Shown here piece after piece: positions 17,915-27,135 of a DNA stretch of 40,719 bases (position 1 is the stretch's first letter; each line of letters begins with the position of its first letter). Origin of the DNA: an uncultured Rubrobacteraceae bacterium (GTDB taxonomy: Bacteria > Actinomycetota > Rubrobacteria > Rubrobacterales > Rubrobacteraceae). The stretch is from assembly GCA_902806075.1 (NCBI GenBank), contig CADCVG010000034.1:1-40719 (forward strand), read 5' to 3'. The position numbers were made by a program, and so were the translations under genes. The notes below the pieces were generated by a model, which saw only the letters and a program-made list of their open reading frames with translations, was not told the origin of the DNA and searched no databases.

Positions 17915-17936
17915 TTTCATACGAAAGGGGTAAGTA

Positions 17937-18212
17937 ATGGTCACTATAGTCGAGCGGACCGAGGGGCACTACGACGTGCAGGAAGTGGAGTTCGGCAGGG
18001 TCTACAGATGGTGCCCGGATTGCGTCGTCGTGGAGTGCGAGTGCGGCGAGAGACTGACCCTCACCGCCTCCTCCACTGCCACCTGCCGCCGGTGCGGGGC
18101 GGACCACACGGCTGCTCTTCGAGCAGAGGTGGCTGCCGAGCGGTTGGGAGACGAGGCCCTCCACCCCTGGCGCTACGCTGAGGACCGCGAAGACGCCGGG
18201 ATACCTTTCTAA
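17937..18212 (+). CDS. Small zinc-ribbon-like protein, paralog of 688..987
   Basis: VVECECGERLTLTASSTATCRRCGADH...EALHPWRYAED; GAAAGGGG RBS then ATG. Confidence 0.8.
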   Translation: MVTIVERTEGHYDVQEVEFGRVYRWCPDCVVVECECGERLTLTASSTATCRRCGADHTAALRAEVAAERLGDEALHPWRYAEDREDAGIPF

Positions 18213-18226
18213 GGGAGAAAGACTGA

Positions 18227-18649
18227 ATGGCAAACTCGGCAGGGAACGGAGTAGTGGCATCCGGTGAGCTAGACGAGACAACACGCCTCGACGCAAACGG
18301 TCCCGCCGTAACCGAGGTCCAACTCTCCCGGTACCCGGAAGGTGATCTTCACTACTCATGGCTAGAAGATTATCTAGCTTGGCTCGAAGACAAAGAGGAC
18401 CATCAAGGGTACTACGCTTGGTTGGAGCAGGCAGCACCCTGGTGGGAGCGGAGCGCATTTGTTGGTGGCGGAGCCGTCCGGGGCCTCAGCCTTGCTCCTC
18501 CCAGCCTCGCGCTCGCTACCCACGAGTGGGTAGCCTCACTAGATCTTGTCGACGCAGACCCTGATAGACACCGAACGTACCAGAACCCGTCGGACGCGCC
18601 GGCTCTCGTTGGCGCCCCGGAAACAACGACCGAAGGAGATCCTTCGTAG
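18227..18649 (+). CDS. Hypothetical protein, co-oriented with the zinc-ribbon-like gene
   Basis: ATG 15 nt after the preceding stop with AAGGGAGAAAG RBS; Trp/Tyr-rich YSWLEDYLAWLEDKEDHQGYYAWLEQ. Confidence 0.55.
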   Translation: MANSAGNGVVASGELDETTRLDANGPAVTEVQLSRYPEGDLHYSWLEDYLAWLEDKEDHQGYYAWLEQAAPWWERSAFVGGGAVRGLSLAPPSLALATHEWVASLDLVDADPDRHRTYQNPSDAPALVGAPETTTEGDPS

Positions 18650-18759
18650 CATACACCAGCAAATATCTCACGAGCGCAACCTCATGAGAGGGCATGAGCG
18701 AGCCCTCGACCGGCGGCAATTAGGAGCCGAGCGAGAGCCGAGAAGGAGGTCGATAGTAG

Positions 18760-19158
18760 ATGGCAGAGGTAATCAAGAAGCAAGATCTCGTACACCGCGC
18801 AGCGCCCGATGCGGCCGGGAAGCGCTCGCTACGCCCGGTACTCCTACATTACGCGATAGCTCGGGACGGGGACAGCGGAATAAGGCTGCCCCACGCTCCT
18901 TCAGAGTTTCGGGAAGAGGTGCTGATGGTGTTCTCTTCGAAGGAGATTGCCCAGGATTTCTTCCTCTCCGACGTTTTCCGGGGTAACTGGCACGCTCGGG
19001 AGTGCTCCGCGGGAGAACTCGTCTCGCTTCTCCTCGGACTTTACAAGGACATCGAGTGGGTGCTGTTCGACCCTTCCTCAAGGATACGCCTCACGGAGGA
19101 GGGTAACCAGGCGAACCTCATAAGCCGAGAAGATTTTATAGACTACCTCTTGCGGTAA
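18760..19158 (+). CDS. Hypothetical protein
   Basis: AGAAGGAGG RBS then ATG; globular-looking ORF. Confidence 0.6.
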   Translation: MAEVIKKQDLVHRAAPDAAGKRSLRPVLLHYAIARDGDSGIRLPHAPSEFREEVLMVFSSKEIAQDFFLSDVFRGNWHARECSAGELVSLLLGLYKDIEWVLFDPSSRIRLTEEGNQANLISREDFIDYLLR

Positions 19159-19248
19159 CTACGCATCATCCCGGCGCCACCGAAACCATTTCGTGCTTGC
19201 AGCCACTTGTAGCCTGCCAGTCTAGGGTTTTCAATCCGAGACAAAGCA

Positions 19249-19370
19249 TTAGAGTAGCAGTATGGTACGGATATGTCGCAGGTCGTGGAAGCAGCTCCGC
19301 GGCGCTCTCGTCCGCTTGAGGAGCGAGACGAACGACCGCTTCCGCAGGTTGGATTGTAAAGCCGATCTCA
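19249..19370 (-). pseudogene. Tyrosine recombinase C-terminal scrap
   Basis: SNLRKRSFVSLLKRTRAPRSCFHDLRHIRTILLL resembles the region around the HxxR box of phage integrases (compare FHDLRHTCATLLL at about 4.6 kb). Confidence 0.65.
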
Positions 19371-19540
19371 CTGGTAACATAATCCGGTCGTCCCCGTAGA
19401 TATCGCCCGCACATTCAATCTCTTTCATTAGAAATGACAGGTGCTCGCAGAGTACCCGAGTCACCACCCTGGCGAGCTGGTTAGTGAGACAGCTTTTCTT
19501 GAATTTCGGTCTCTAGCTGCTAGGATTGCTGGAGCCTTTT

Positions 19541-19613
19541 GGGCCCGTAGCTCAGTTGGGAGAGCGCTGCCTTCGCATGGCAGAGGTCACGAGTTCGAGT
19601 CTCGTCGGGTCCA
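19541..19613 (+). tRNA. tRNA-Ala (CGC)
   Basis: GGGCCCGTAGCTCAGTTGGGAGAGCGCTGCCTTCGCATGGCAGAGGTCACGAGTTCGAGTCTCGTCGGGTCCA; anticodon CGC. Confidence 0.95.
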
Positions 19614-19789
19614 CTCTCGAAATCGTTGTTTTTGCAGGTCAAACGCGAAGTACAAAGAAGAGCTAGGAGCAATCCTCGGCCCTATCTACACCAGTAGTAC
19701 ACCAATGCAGTTTGTTGAGTACCGGCGAGAGCCGACTGCGCACTGGAGAGCGTCTTGAGCCTTATCGTGGCCTTTTGAAGCCGTTAGAT

Positions 19790-20110
19790 GAGGTCGGTAT
19801 GGTCGCGATCTCTGCGTGGAAGGGCTATACGAGGAAGGCCGGGACTCGCAAGAGGCACTCCTATTACGCCTGCGCCAACCCTCGCCAGAAAGGGGAGGAG
19901 GCCTACTCCTACTCGAGGCCCCCGAACGCTCGCAAGATGGAGCCCGAGGTCCGCGAGCTCGAGCTAGCGCGCGAGAAGGTCCTCGCCCGCTACCGGGGCG
20001 TGGTGTCGGAAGGGCTGGAAAAGGTGGACGGGAAGGAGCGCCGCGCAGTGTACAATGCTCTCGGGACCACCGTCTGGGCTGTGAAAGCCAAGGGGGACCC
20101 GAAAGATAGT
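19790..20110 (+). pseudogene. Serine recombinase C-terminal fragment, in frame with ebfC
   Basis: KGYTRKAGTRKRHSYYACANPRQKGEEAYSYSRPPNARKMEPEVREL...VLARYRGVVSEGLEKVDGKERRAVYNALGTTVWAVKAKGDP resembles the zinc-ribbon/coiled-coil C-terminus of large serine recombinases. Confidence 0.65.
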
Positions 20111-20137
20111 GTTCAGCGCACTAGGAGGCGAAGAGGT

Positions 20138-20470
20138 TTGTCACCACGACAGAACGTCAACAAGATGATGCAGCAGGTTCAGAAGATGCAGGCGGATATG
20201 CAGAAGGCCCAGGAGGAGTTGGCGCGCGAGACCGTTACGGCCAGCGCCGGCGGCGGAGCGGTCAAGGCGACCGTAACCGGCAACCTGGAGCTCGTCTCGG
20301 TTGAGATTGATCCGGGCGTCGTCGATCCGGACGACGTCGAGATGCTGCAGGACATGGTGCTGGCGGCGGTCAACGAGGCCCTGACCTCGTCTCAGGAGAT
20401 GGCCTCCAAGAGGCTCGGCGGTATAACGGGCGGCTTGGGCGACATGGGCCTGAACATGCCGGGGCTGTAA
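20138..20470 (+). CDS. ebfC: YbaB/EbfC family nucleoid-associated protein (TTG start)
   Basis: NVNKMMQQVQKMQADMQKAQEELARETVTASAGGGAVKATVTGNLELVSVEIDP; AGGAGG RBS before TTG; followed by recR. Confidence 0.9.
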   Translation: MSPRQNVNKMMQQVQKMQADMQKAQEELARETVTASAGGGAVKATVTGNLELVSVEIDPGVVDPDDVEMLQDMVLAAVNEALTSSQEMASKRLGGITGGLGDMGLNMPGL

Positions 20471-20489
20471 AGGGGCTCGGTAAAGACCT

Positions 20490-21089
20490 TTGGCCACGTA
20501 CGCAAGGCCGGTAGAACGCCTCATAAACGAGCTCTCGAAGCTCCCCTCCATCGGGCCAAAGAGTGCCCAGAGGATCGCCTTCCACGTCGTCCGCGGCCGC
20601 CCCGATGACGCCCGGTCCCTCGCCGAGGCCCTGCGCGAGGTCAAGGAGCGGATCAAGCCGTGCCGGCGTTGCTTCAACCTGACGGAGGCCGAAGAGTGCG
20701 GGATCTGCACTGACCAGAGACGCGACCAGTCGGTCATCTGCGTGGTCGAGGATCCGTACGACATCGGGCCGATCGAGCGGACCGGAGAGTACAAGGGGCT
20801 GTATCACGTGCTTGGGGGGTCACTCTCGCCGCTCGATGGAATAGAGCCGGAGGATCTGCGGATAGCGGAGCTCGTCGAGCGGGTCGCGAGGGAGGGGACG
20901 CAGGAGATCGTCGTCGCCACCAACCCGAACACGACCGGCGAGGCGACGGCGCTGTTTATCGCTCAGGAGCTGGAGGAGAAGCCGGTCCGGGTGACCGCTC
21001 TGGCGAGCGGCCTGCCGGTCGGGGGGGATCTGGAGTACGCCGACGAGGTCACTTTGGGTCGGGCCTTCGCCGGACGGCGTGAGATCTAG
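20490..21089 (+). CDS. recR: Recombination mediator RecR (TTG start)
   Basis: LPSIGPKSAQRIAFH; CRRCFNLTEAEECGIC; TOPRIM VVEDPYDI. Confidence 0.95.
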   Translation: MATYARPVERLINELSKLPSIGPKSAQRIAFHVVRGRPDDARSLAEALREVKERIKPCRRCFNLTEAEECGICTDQRRDQSVICVVEDPYDIGPIERTGEYKGLYHVLGGSLSPLDGIEPEDLRIAELVERVAREGTQEIVVATNPNTTGEATALFIAQELEEKPVRVTALASGLPVGGDLEYADEVTLGRAFAGRREI

Positions 21090-23394
21090 GGATCTCAACG
21101 CCCGCCTCCCCGGCTCCTCGGGCGGCCTCTCGGGGTTGAGCCGCCGCTCGGTCGAGTCTCTAGGGGAGACGGTAGCTACCCTCGCACCTCGCTCCGCCAC
21201 CCTAGTCGAGCCGCCAGAGATGGACCGCGAGCTCGCGCGTGCTCTGCACGCGATGGGAGTGACGCGGCTCTACTCACACCAGCTGGAGGCGTATGAAAGG
21301 GTGCGGGCCGGGGAGAACGTCATCGTCGCGACGGCGACCGCGAGCGGGAAATCGCTTTGCTATAAGATCCCCGCCTTCGAGAACGCGCTCATCAGTGCGT
21401 CCAACCGGGCTCTCTTTCTCTACCCGACCAAAGCGCTCGCCCAGGACCAGCTCCAGAAGATACAGAAGCTCAAGCTGCGCGGCGTGTATCCGGCGACCTA
21501 CGATCGGGACACGCCCAAGGCTCTGCGCTCTGAGTTGCGACGGCGGGCGAACGTAATCCTTACGAACCCTGACATGCTAAACGTCAGCCTCCTGCCGAGC
21601 CACGACTCCCTCTGGGCAGACTTCTTCAAGAATCTCAAGATAATCGCCGTGGACGAGGCTCATCTCCTGCGCGGCGTCTTCGGCTCCCACGTCGCGGCGG
21701 TCCTGAGAAGGCTGCGACGGGTCGCGGAGCTACATGGTGCGGACCCTCGCTTCGTCCTCACCAGCGCGACCATCGCCAACCCCCTGGAGCTCGCGGAGGT
21801 CCTGACCGGCCTGCCGTTCGAGCTCGTGGACCGGGACGGAGCCTCTTCGGGGGAGCGGCGGGTGATTTTCAGGAACCCGCCCTTGAAGGACGAGGAGAAG
21901 GGCGACCGGCGGAGCATGCTCACCGAGGCGGCCTTCGTCTTCTCGAAGCTGGTGGCGCAGGGTGTGCGGACCATCGCCTTCGCGAAGAGCCGCAAGACGG
22001 CGGAGCTCATCTACCGCTACGCCGCCGACCGTTTGGGTCCGAACCTCGCACGGTGCATCTCACCGTACCGTGCCGGCTACACCGTTCGGGAGCGCCGGGA
22101 GATAGAGAGACGCCTGTTCAGCGGCGAGCTGCTCGGTGTGGTCTCGACGAACGCGCTGGAGCTTGGGGTGGACGTGGGCGCTCTGGACGCGGTGGTCTGC
22201 TGCGGGTATCCGGGTAGTGTAGCCTCGATCTGGCAGCAGTGGGGCCGGGCCGGACGGAGTACGGAGCCGTCGCTCGGCATTTACATCGCCGGGCGCGACT
22301 CCCTGGACCAGTACCTCTACGAGAACCCGGAGAAGGTCCTCGGGCGACGCGTCGAGGCGGCACGCCTCACGCTCGAGAACCCTTATATCCTGGGACCGCA
22401 CCTGCTCGCGGCGGCGCACGAGGCGCCGCTGGAGGACGGGGACGAGCGGTACTTCGGGTATGGCTACGGGGAGGTGGCTGAGAAGCTGGTCGAGTCGGGG
22501 GCACTGGTTGAGAGCGGAGGGCGGATGCATTACACGCGGGGAGATAACCCGGCGTGGGAGATCTCGTTGCGTTCGGCGGATTCGACGTCGGTGATGGTGG
22601 CGGACGGAGAGGGGGAGGTCATAGGCTCCGTCGAGGCGCGGCGGGCGCCGATGGAGCTCCATCCTGGAGCGACCTACCTGCACCGTGGACGGGCCTACGA
22701 GGTCGATGACCTGAACCTTCCGGCGCACCAGGCCCTCGTCCGCAGGGTCCCGAACCGCTACTACACTCGGGTCAAGGTCGAGACAGACGTGGAGGTCTTG
22801 GAAGAATCTGAGAGTCGCGACCTCGCCAACGGCGCCTGGCTCTATTGGGGCCGGGTGCGGACCACGGATCAGGTAACACTGTACAAGAAGATACAGGTCC
22901 AGGACTCACGGGAGATAGGCGTCTTCCCCCTCGACCTGCCACCGACCGCCTTCGAGACGCGGGGACTCTGGATCACGCTGCCACCGCTCCCCCCGCCGAA
23001 AGGCAACGCCCGCCCAAACTTCGTGGAGTTCCTGGGCGCGCTACACGCGGCGGAGCACGCGATGATAGGGCTCTTGCCCCTCTTTGCGATGTGCGATAGG
23101 GGGGACATCGGGGGGCTCTCTATCGCCCTGCACCGTCAGACGCACAAGCCGACGATCTTCGTCTACGATGGCTACCCCGGTGGCGTCGGCATCTCCGAGC
23201 GTGGCTACGACACCTTTGAGGAGCTTGCCCGCGATACTCTGGGCGTCCTCGTCCGCTGCCCCTGCAAGAAGGGCTGTCCGGCGTGCGTCCAGTCCCCCAA
23301 ATGCGGCAACTGGAACGAGCCCCTGAGCAAGGAGGGATCCACCGCCGTCTTGCGCTACCTGCTCGGTCAGGTGAGCCGCTACCCGACCCTCTAG
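21079..23394 (+). CDS. DEAH-box helicase with C-terminal DUF1998-type four-Cys module (MrfA/YprA-like)
   Basis: ATASGKSLCYKIP; VDEAHLLRGVFG; C-terminal CPCKKGCPACVQSPKCGNWNEPLSK. Confidence 0.9.
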   Translation: MRSRDLNARLPGSSGGLSGLSRRSVESLGETVATLAPRSATLVEPPEMDRELARALHAMGVTRLYSHQLEAYERVRAGENVIVATATASGKSLCYKIPAFENALISASNRALFLYPTKALAQDQLQKIQKLKLRGVYPATYDRDTPKALRSELRRRANVILTNPDMLNVSLLPSHDSLWADFFKNLKIIAVDEAHLLRGVFGSHVAAVLRRLRRVAELHGADPRFVLTSATIANPLELAEVLTGLPFELVDRDGASSGERRVIFRNPPLKDEEKGDRRSMLTEAAFVFSKLVAQGVRTIAFAKSRKTAELIYRYAADRLGPNLARCISPYRAGYTVRERREIERRLFSGELLGVVSTNALELGVDVGALDAVVCCGYPGSVASIWQQWGRAGRSTEPSLGIYIAGRDSLDQYLYENPEKVLGRRVEAARLTLENPYILGPHLLAAAHEAPLEDGDERYFGYGYGEVAEKLVESGALVESGGRMHYTRGDNPAWEISLRSADSTSVMVADGEGEVIGSVEARRAPMELHPGATYLHRGRAYEVDDLNLPAHQALVRRVPNRYYTRVKVETDVEVLEESESRDLANGAWLYWGRVRTTDQVTLYKKIQVQDSREIGVFPLDLPPTAFETRGLWITLPPLPPPKGNARPNFVEFLGALHAAEHAMIGLLPLFAMCDRGDIGGLSIALHRQTHKPTIFVYDGYPGGVGISERGYDTFEELARDTLGVLVRCPCKKGCPACVQSPKCGNWNEPLSKEGSTAVLRYLLGQVSRYPTL

Positions 23395-23763
23395 ATTGGG
23401 TTCAAGCTCGGTATCAGCCCCAAGATCTCCCCGCTCACCGCGACACACTCCCGCTGGTTAGCCTCGTTCACGCAGGTGGTATCCACGCACCGATCTTATC
23501 GCCGTCGGCATCGTAAACTTCGTAGCTATAGTACCTCTCCTTCAGCTCCCGGCAACCTCCGACGCCTCCACTGAATTCAACTCCAGGGCACGTCGGCACA
23601 TCTAGTCGATGTAGGCCAGTCTCAGAGAGCACAAGCCCTTATTAGCACTCGATAGCCCGTTGTGTCCCTAGGTCTTCCCGGACATCGAGCTTCGAGCCGA
23701 GCGCGTAGCTCCAAGTAAAGGGACGACCCGGCTTACGGATCCGGTCCATCTCCGCGTAGGTGC

Positions 23764-23988
23764 TCACACGTCGCCCTCCGCCCCCTCGGCTGCGCCCCCG
23801 GTCCCCCGACGTAGATGCTCTACCGCTGCGCCCTGGGGGTACACGTAACCACTCTCCGGGTTCCTCCAGAAGAGCTTGCCCTGACGCTCCGTGCGGGTCC
23901 ATCCAGCGGTCTCCAGCTCGCTTTGCTGAGCCTCCAGGTCGGTCGAGACGGATCTGGTTCTTTCGTCATAAACTCCACTATCCTCCAT
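23764..23988 (-). CDS. Small hypothetical protein
   Basis: ATG with GGGAGA RBS; SELETAGWTRTERQGKLFWRNPESGYVYPQGAAVEHL. Confidence 0.5.
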   Translation of the reverse strand: MEDSGVYDERTRSVSTDLEAQQSELETAGWTRTERQGKLFWRNPESGYVYPQGAAVEHLRRGTGGAAEGAEGDV

Positions 23989-24379
23989 GCTGAGTCTCCC
24001 TTCGTAGTTCTCTCTTTTCTACGCTGCTCACGCTGCGCCCCCTCTCTTATGTAGTTTATCGGCTTCCGCCACAGTACCCGGCAAACACACCGAGCCTTGA
24101 GCTCGCACCACTCGCCGGACATGGAATCGTGTAGCTTTATATAGTGCAAAGAGAGAGCCTCGAGGCCCAGGCACGTCCATGTCGCCTTCGATGAGGAAAG
24201 GGCTGAGCTTGCGCAGGCTCCAAACTCTGAGGGAGCGGACCGCGCCTCCTTTCTCTCTCTGCTATTCTAGCCACGGCTACCGGCTCGAAATGCATGTCCG
24301 CGCCACCGTCAGTCATATGAGCATGAAAGGCATAGGATAGAGATATGTGCAGGTTTGGAACTGCTTCGTGAGGCTCCTC

Positions 24380-25951
24380 ATGACGCATGGCTACATGTTC
24401 TCCGGCTCGGGGAGCAACGTCTACGTACAGAACCTCTGCCGGGCATTGGTACGCATGGGCCACGACGTGTACCTCCTCTGCCAGGAGCCGAACCCCCTCT
24501 CCTACGACTTCGTCAACGAGCACTACCAGGCGGGCGGGCAAGGTGTCACGCTGCTGGGCGAGAAGGCGTCTCCCTACCCCGGACACTGCGCCATCTACCA
24601 GCCGGAGATCGGTGACCTCCTCCCCGTTTACGTCTACGACGATTATCCCGGCTGGCGGGTCAAGACTTTTCTGGACCTCTTGGAGGAGGAGTTCGAGGAC
24701 TACGTGGCGAAGAACGTCGCGGCGATGCGGGCGGTGCTGGATCACTCGGGGGCGGAAGGAGTCGTCACTAACCACTCCGTGCCGCTGCCGGAGATAGCGC
24801 GCCAGGCCCTCTCCGGCACTGGCGTTCGCCCTGGTGTCTCTTACGCGAGCATCGTTCACGGGAGCTGCCTGCAGTACGTGGCTCGCAGAAGCGAGTTCTA
24901 CATGGGGGTCGCGGAGAAGGGCCTCTCTAGCGCGACGAGCATTATCGCCCTCTCCGCCCACAGCGTCGGTACTATAGCCGAAGACTTCCCGGAGCTGGAG
25001 GAGAGAACCCTCGCCCTCCCGGGCGGCGTGGACACAGACCTCTTCCGGCCCGACGCCCTCGACGACCACGCAACCGAGTCCTTCGTCGAAGGTCCGGGGC
25101 GCGGCCCTCGTCAGGTGGAGCGGCTGCGCGAGGTCCTGAACTCCTCCGGGGGCAGGAGCACCGAGGATCTCGTCAACGAGTTGAGGGCACTCACGGTCTC
25201 CTACGATGCGCGGCGGCACGATACTGACGCAGGCGTCCGGATACGCGGGCTGCTCGACAGTGAGGCCCCGGTGATCGTCTACGTCGGCAAGCTCATCCAC
25301 TCAAAGGGCGTCCACTGCCTCCTCTCGGCTTTCGCGCGGGTACGCAAGGCATCGGGGGCGCGGCTGCTCGTGATCGGCTACGGCACCTTCCGCGAAGGCC
25401 TCGAAGCCCTCACCCAGGCCCTCTCCACCGGCGACCGCCGCCTCTCCGAGATAATCGTCAAGAACGGCCGCCTCTTCGAAGGCGGTTCCGCCTCGCCTCT
25501 AGAGCACTTCGAGCTAACCGACGAGCTGCTCGGCGACGCCGAAGGGATAGCTAAGGACGTCGAGTTCGTCGGGCCACTCTATCACGCCGAGCTCGCGCGG
25601 GTGCTGCCGGCCGCGGACGTCGCGGTGGTACCCTCGATCTTCCCTGAAACCTTCGGCCTCGTGGCGGCGGAGTTCGCCGCGAGTGGGGTGCCGCCGTTCG
25701 TCGCCGATCACTCGGGACTTAGAGAGGCAGGCAGCCTCGTCGGCCGTGACCTCCCCTTCGACATACGGGTAAGCCTGACTGAGCCAGGGGACTTCCCGGA
25801 GAACCTCGTCCACGCCCTGAGCGAGTACCTCTCCCTCCCTACGGAGAAGCGACAAGTGTGCAGGGAGACGGTCCGGCGCAACGCCGTCGAGGACTTGAGT
25901 TGGGACACCCTCGCCGGACACATAGCGGCCCTGGCGACCGAAAAGGGCTAG
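24380..25951 (+). CDS. GT4-family glycosyltransferase
   Basis: MTHGYMFSGSGSNVYVQNLCRALVRMGHDV; VIVYVGKLIHSKGVHCLLSAF; VVPSIFPETFGLVAAEFAASGVPPFVADHSGLRE. Confidence 0.9.
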   Translation: MTHGYMFSGSGSNVYVQNLCRALVRMGHDVYLLCQEPNPLSYDFVNEHYQAGGQGVTLLGEKASPYPGHCAIYQPEIGDLLPVYVYDDYPGWRVKTFLDLLEEEFEDYVAKNVAAMRAVLDHSGAEGVVTNHSVPLPEIARQALSGTGVRPGVSYASIVHGSCLQYVARRSEFYMGVAEKGLSSATSIIALSAHSVGTIAEDFPELEERTLALPGGVDTDLFRPDALDDHATESFVEGPGRGPRQVERLREVLNSSGGRSTEDLVNELRALTVSYDARRHDTDAGVRIRGLLDSEAPVIVYVGKLIHSKGVHCLLSAFARVRKASGARLLVIGYGTFREGLEALTQALSTGDRRLSEIIVKNGRLFEGGSASPLEHFELTDELLGDAEGIAKDVEFVGPLYHAELARVLPAADVAVVPSIFPETFGLVAAEFAASGVPPFVADHSGLREAGSLVGRDLPFDIRVSLTEPGDFPENLVHALSEYLSLPTEKRQVCRETVRRNAVEDLSWDTLAGHIAALATEKG

Positions 25952-26334
25952 TCATCGGTCAGGCGGGCTCCGGCATCGTGGCTGTTGAGGCCGCGGCCGG
26001 ACTCGTCCACGGGGTTCGGGGACTCCATCCTCTGGCCCTTCAAGAAGGCGGCCCGCCCTACGACGTGGGCCGAGACCGGGGTAGTCAGGACCAGGAACGC
26101 TCCGATCAAGACGACACGGAGGATGATATCCGCGTCGTTCGTCGCCGTCGAGGCGACGAGGAGCGAGAGCACCCCGAGGAAGACCACCTTGCTCGCCGCG
26201 TGGAGTCTGTTGTAGATGTCCGGCATCCGAACGATTCCGTAGACCCCGACCGTCATACCGAACACACCTAGAATGACCAGAACGTCGGCCAGCCAGGGGG
26301 CCAGGGCACCGAGCAACGCGGCGATGTTCTCCAT
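25948..26334 (-). CDS. mrpG: Na+/H+ antiporter subunit G
   Basis: GVYGIVRMPDIYNRLHAASKVVFLGVLSLL...LRVVLIGAFLVLTTPVSAHVVGRAA; operon position. Confidence 0.92.
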   Translation of the reverse strand: MENIAALLGALAPWLADVLVILGVFGMTVGVYGIVRMPDIYNRLHAASKVVFLGVLSLLVASTATNDADIILRVVLIGAFLVLTTPVSAHVVGRAAFLKGQRMESPNPVDESGRGLNSHDAGARLTDD

Positions 26335-26603
26335 CAGAAGACCTTCCTCTCGCCGTGGTAGCGGGCCACCGCCACGGTGCCTATAAACGCCAGCAAGGCG
26401 AGAATGAGCGCCGCGTCCAGGTAGTAGGGGGAGCGGAACGCGGCAGCATAGAGCACCAGGAGGGCGACCAGGATCAGGGTGAGCGTGTCGAGCGCGAGTA
26501 TGCGCCCCGTCGTCGTCGGCAGCCGGATGACCGCCACCACGCTCACCCCGAACAGTCCGGTCATCCACACAAAGGCCAGGTAAAAGACTATCTCGTGCAT
26601 CAA
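26334..26603 (-). CDS. mrpF: Na+/H+ antiporter subunit F
   Basis: Hydrophobic; RLPTTTGRILALDTLTLILVALLVLYA; operon position. Confidence 0.88.
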   Translation of the reverse strand: MMHEIVFYLAFVWMTGLFGVSVVAVIRLPTTTGRILALDTLTLILVALLVLYAAAFRSPYYLDAALILALLAFIGTVAVARYHGERKVF

Positions 26604-26643
26604 CGGACCTCCTTTTCAATTGGCTGTCTCACGGGAAGTCCCT

Positions 26644-27135
26644 TCACGGGAAGACCCTCCTCTGGTACCTCTGGTAGAAGTCCTCGTGCGAGCGGCGGAC
26701 CTCCTCCGGATCGGCGGCATCTATGGAGTGGACCAGCATCACCCGCCTCTTCCAGTCCACGTCCACCAGGAACTCCCCCGGCGAGATCGTGGTGACCAGT
26801 GCCGACACTGCAACCCCCACCGGCGTCCGATCCCCGATAGGTACGGCCACGATACCGGGACTCTCCAGTGGCTTCAGGTGCAGCACGACGAGCGTGACAT
26901 GCCAGGTGCCGACCACGGCGTCCCTCAAGACGGCGGCTGCGAACGGTCCGAAGGCCAGAACCCGCCCGAGGAGACCCGGCAGCGGCGCCAGCCTCCCGAA
27001 GATGGTCCTGCGGGCGAGCAGGAGCAGCGCCCCCGACAAAGTGGCCCCAAGGGCGAGATCCCAGGGCGCGAAGCTCGCCAGGACCAGGGCATATATGAGG
27101 GTCAAGAGGAGGAGTGAGAGTAGCGCCCGCTTCAC
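26644..27135 (-). CDS. mrpE: Na+/H+ antiporter subunit E
   Basis: ALVTTISPGEFLVDVDWKRRVMLVHSIDA; operon position. Confidence 0.9.
   Translation of the reverse strand: MKRALLSLLLLTLIYALVLASFAPWDLALGATLSGALLLLARRTIFGRLAPLPGLLGRVLAFGPFAAAVLRDAVVGTWHVTLVVLHLKPLESPGIVAVPIGDRTPVGVAVSALVTTISPGEFLVDVDWKRRVMLVHSIDAADPEEVRRSHEDFYQRYQRRVFP

Noticed and set aside
24137-25300. 387-aa minus-strand ORF
   Set aside because: Antisense to a clear GT4 glycosyltransferase; composition typical of high-GC shadow frames.
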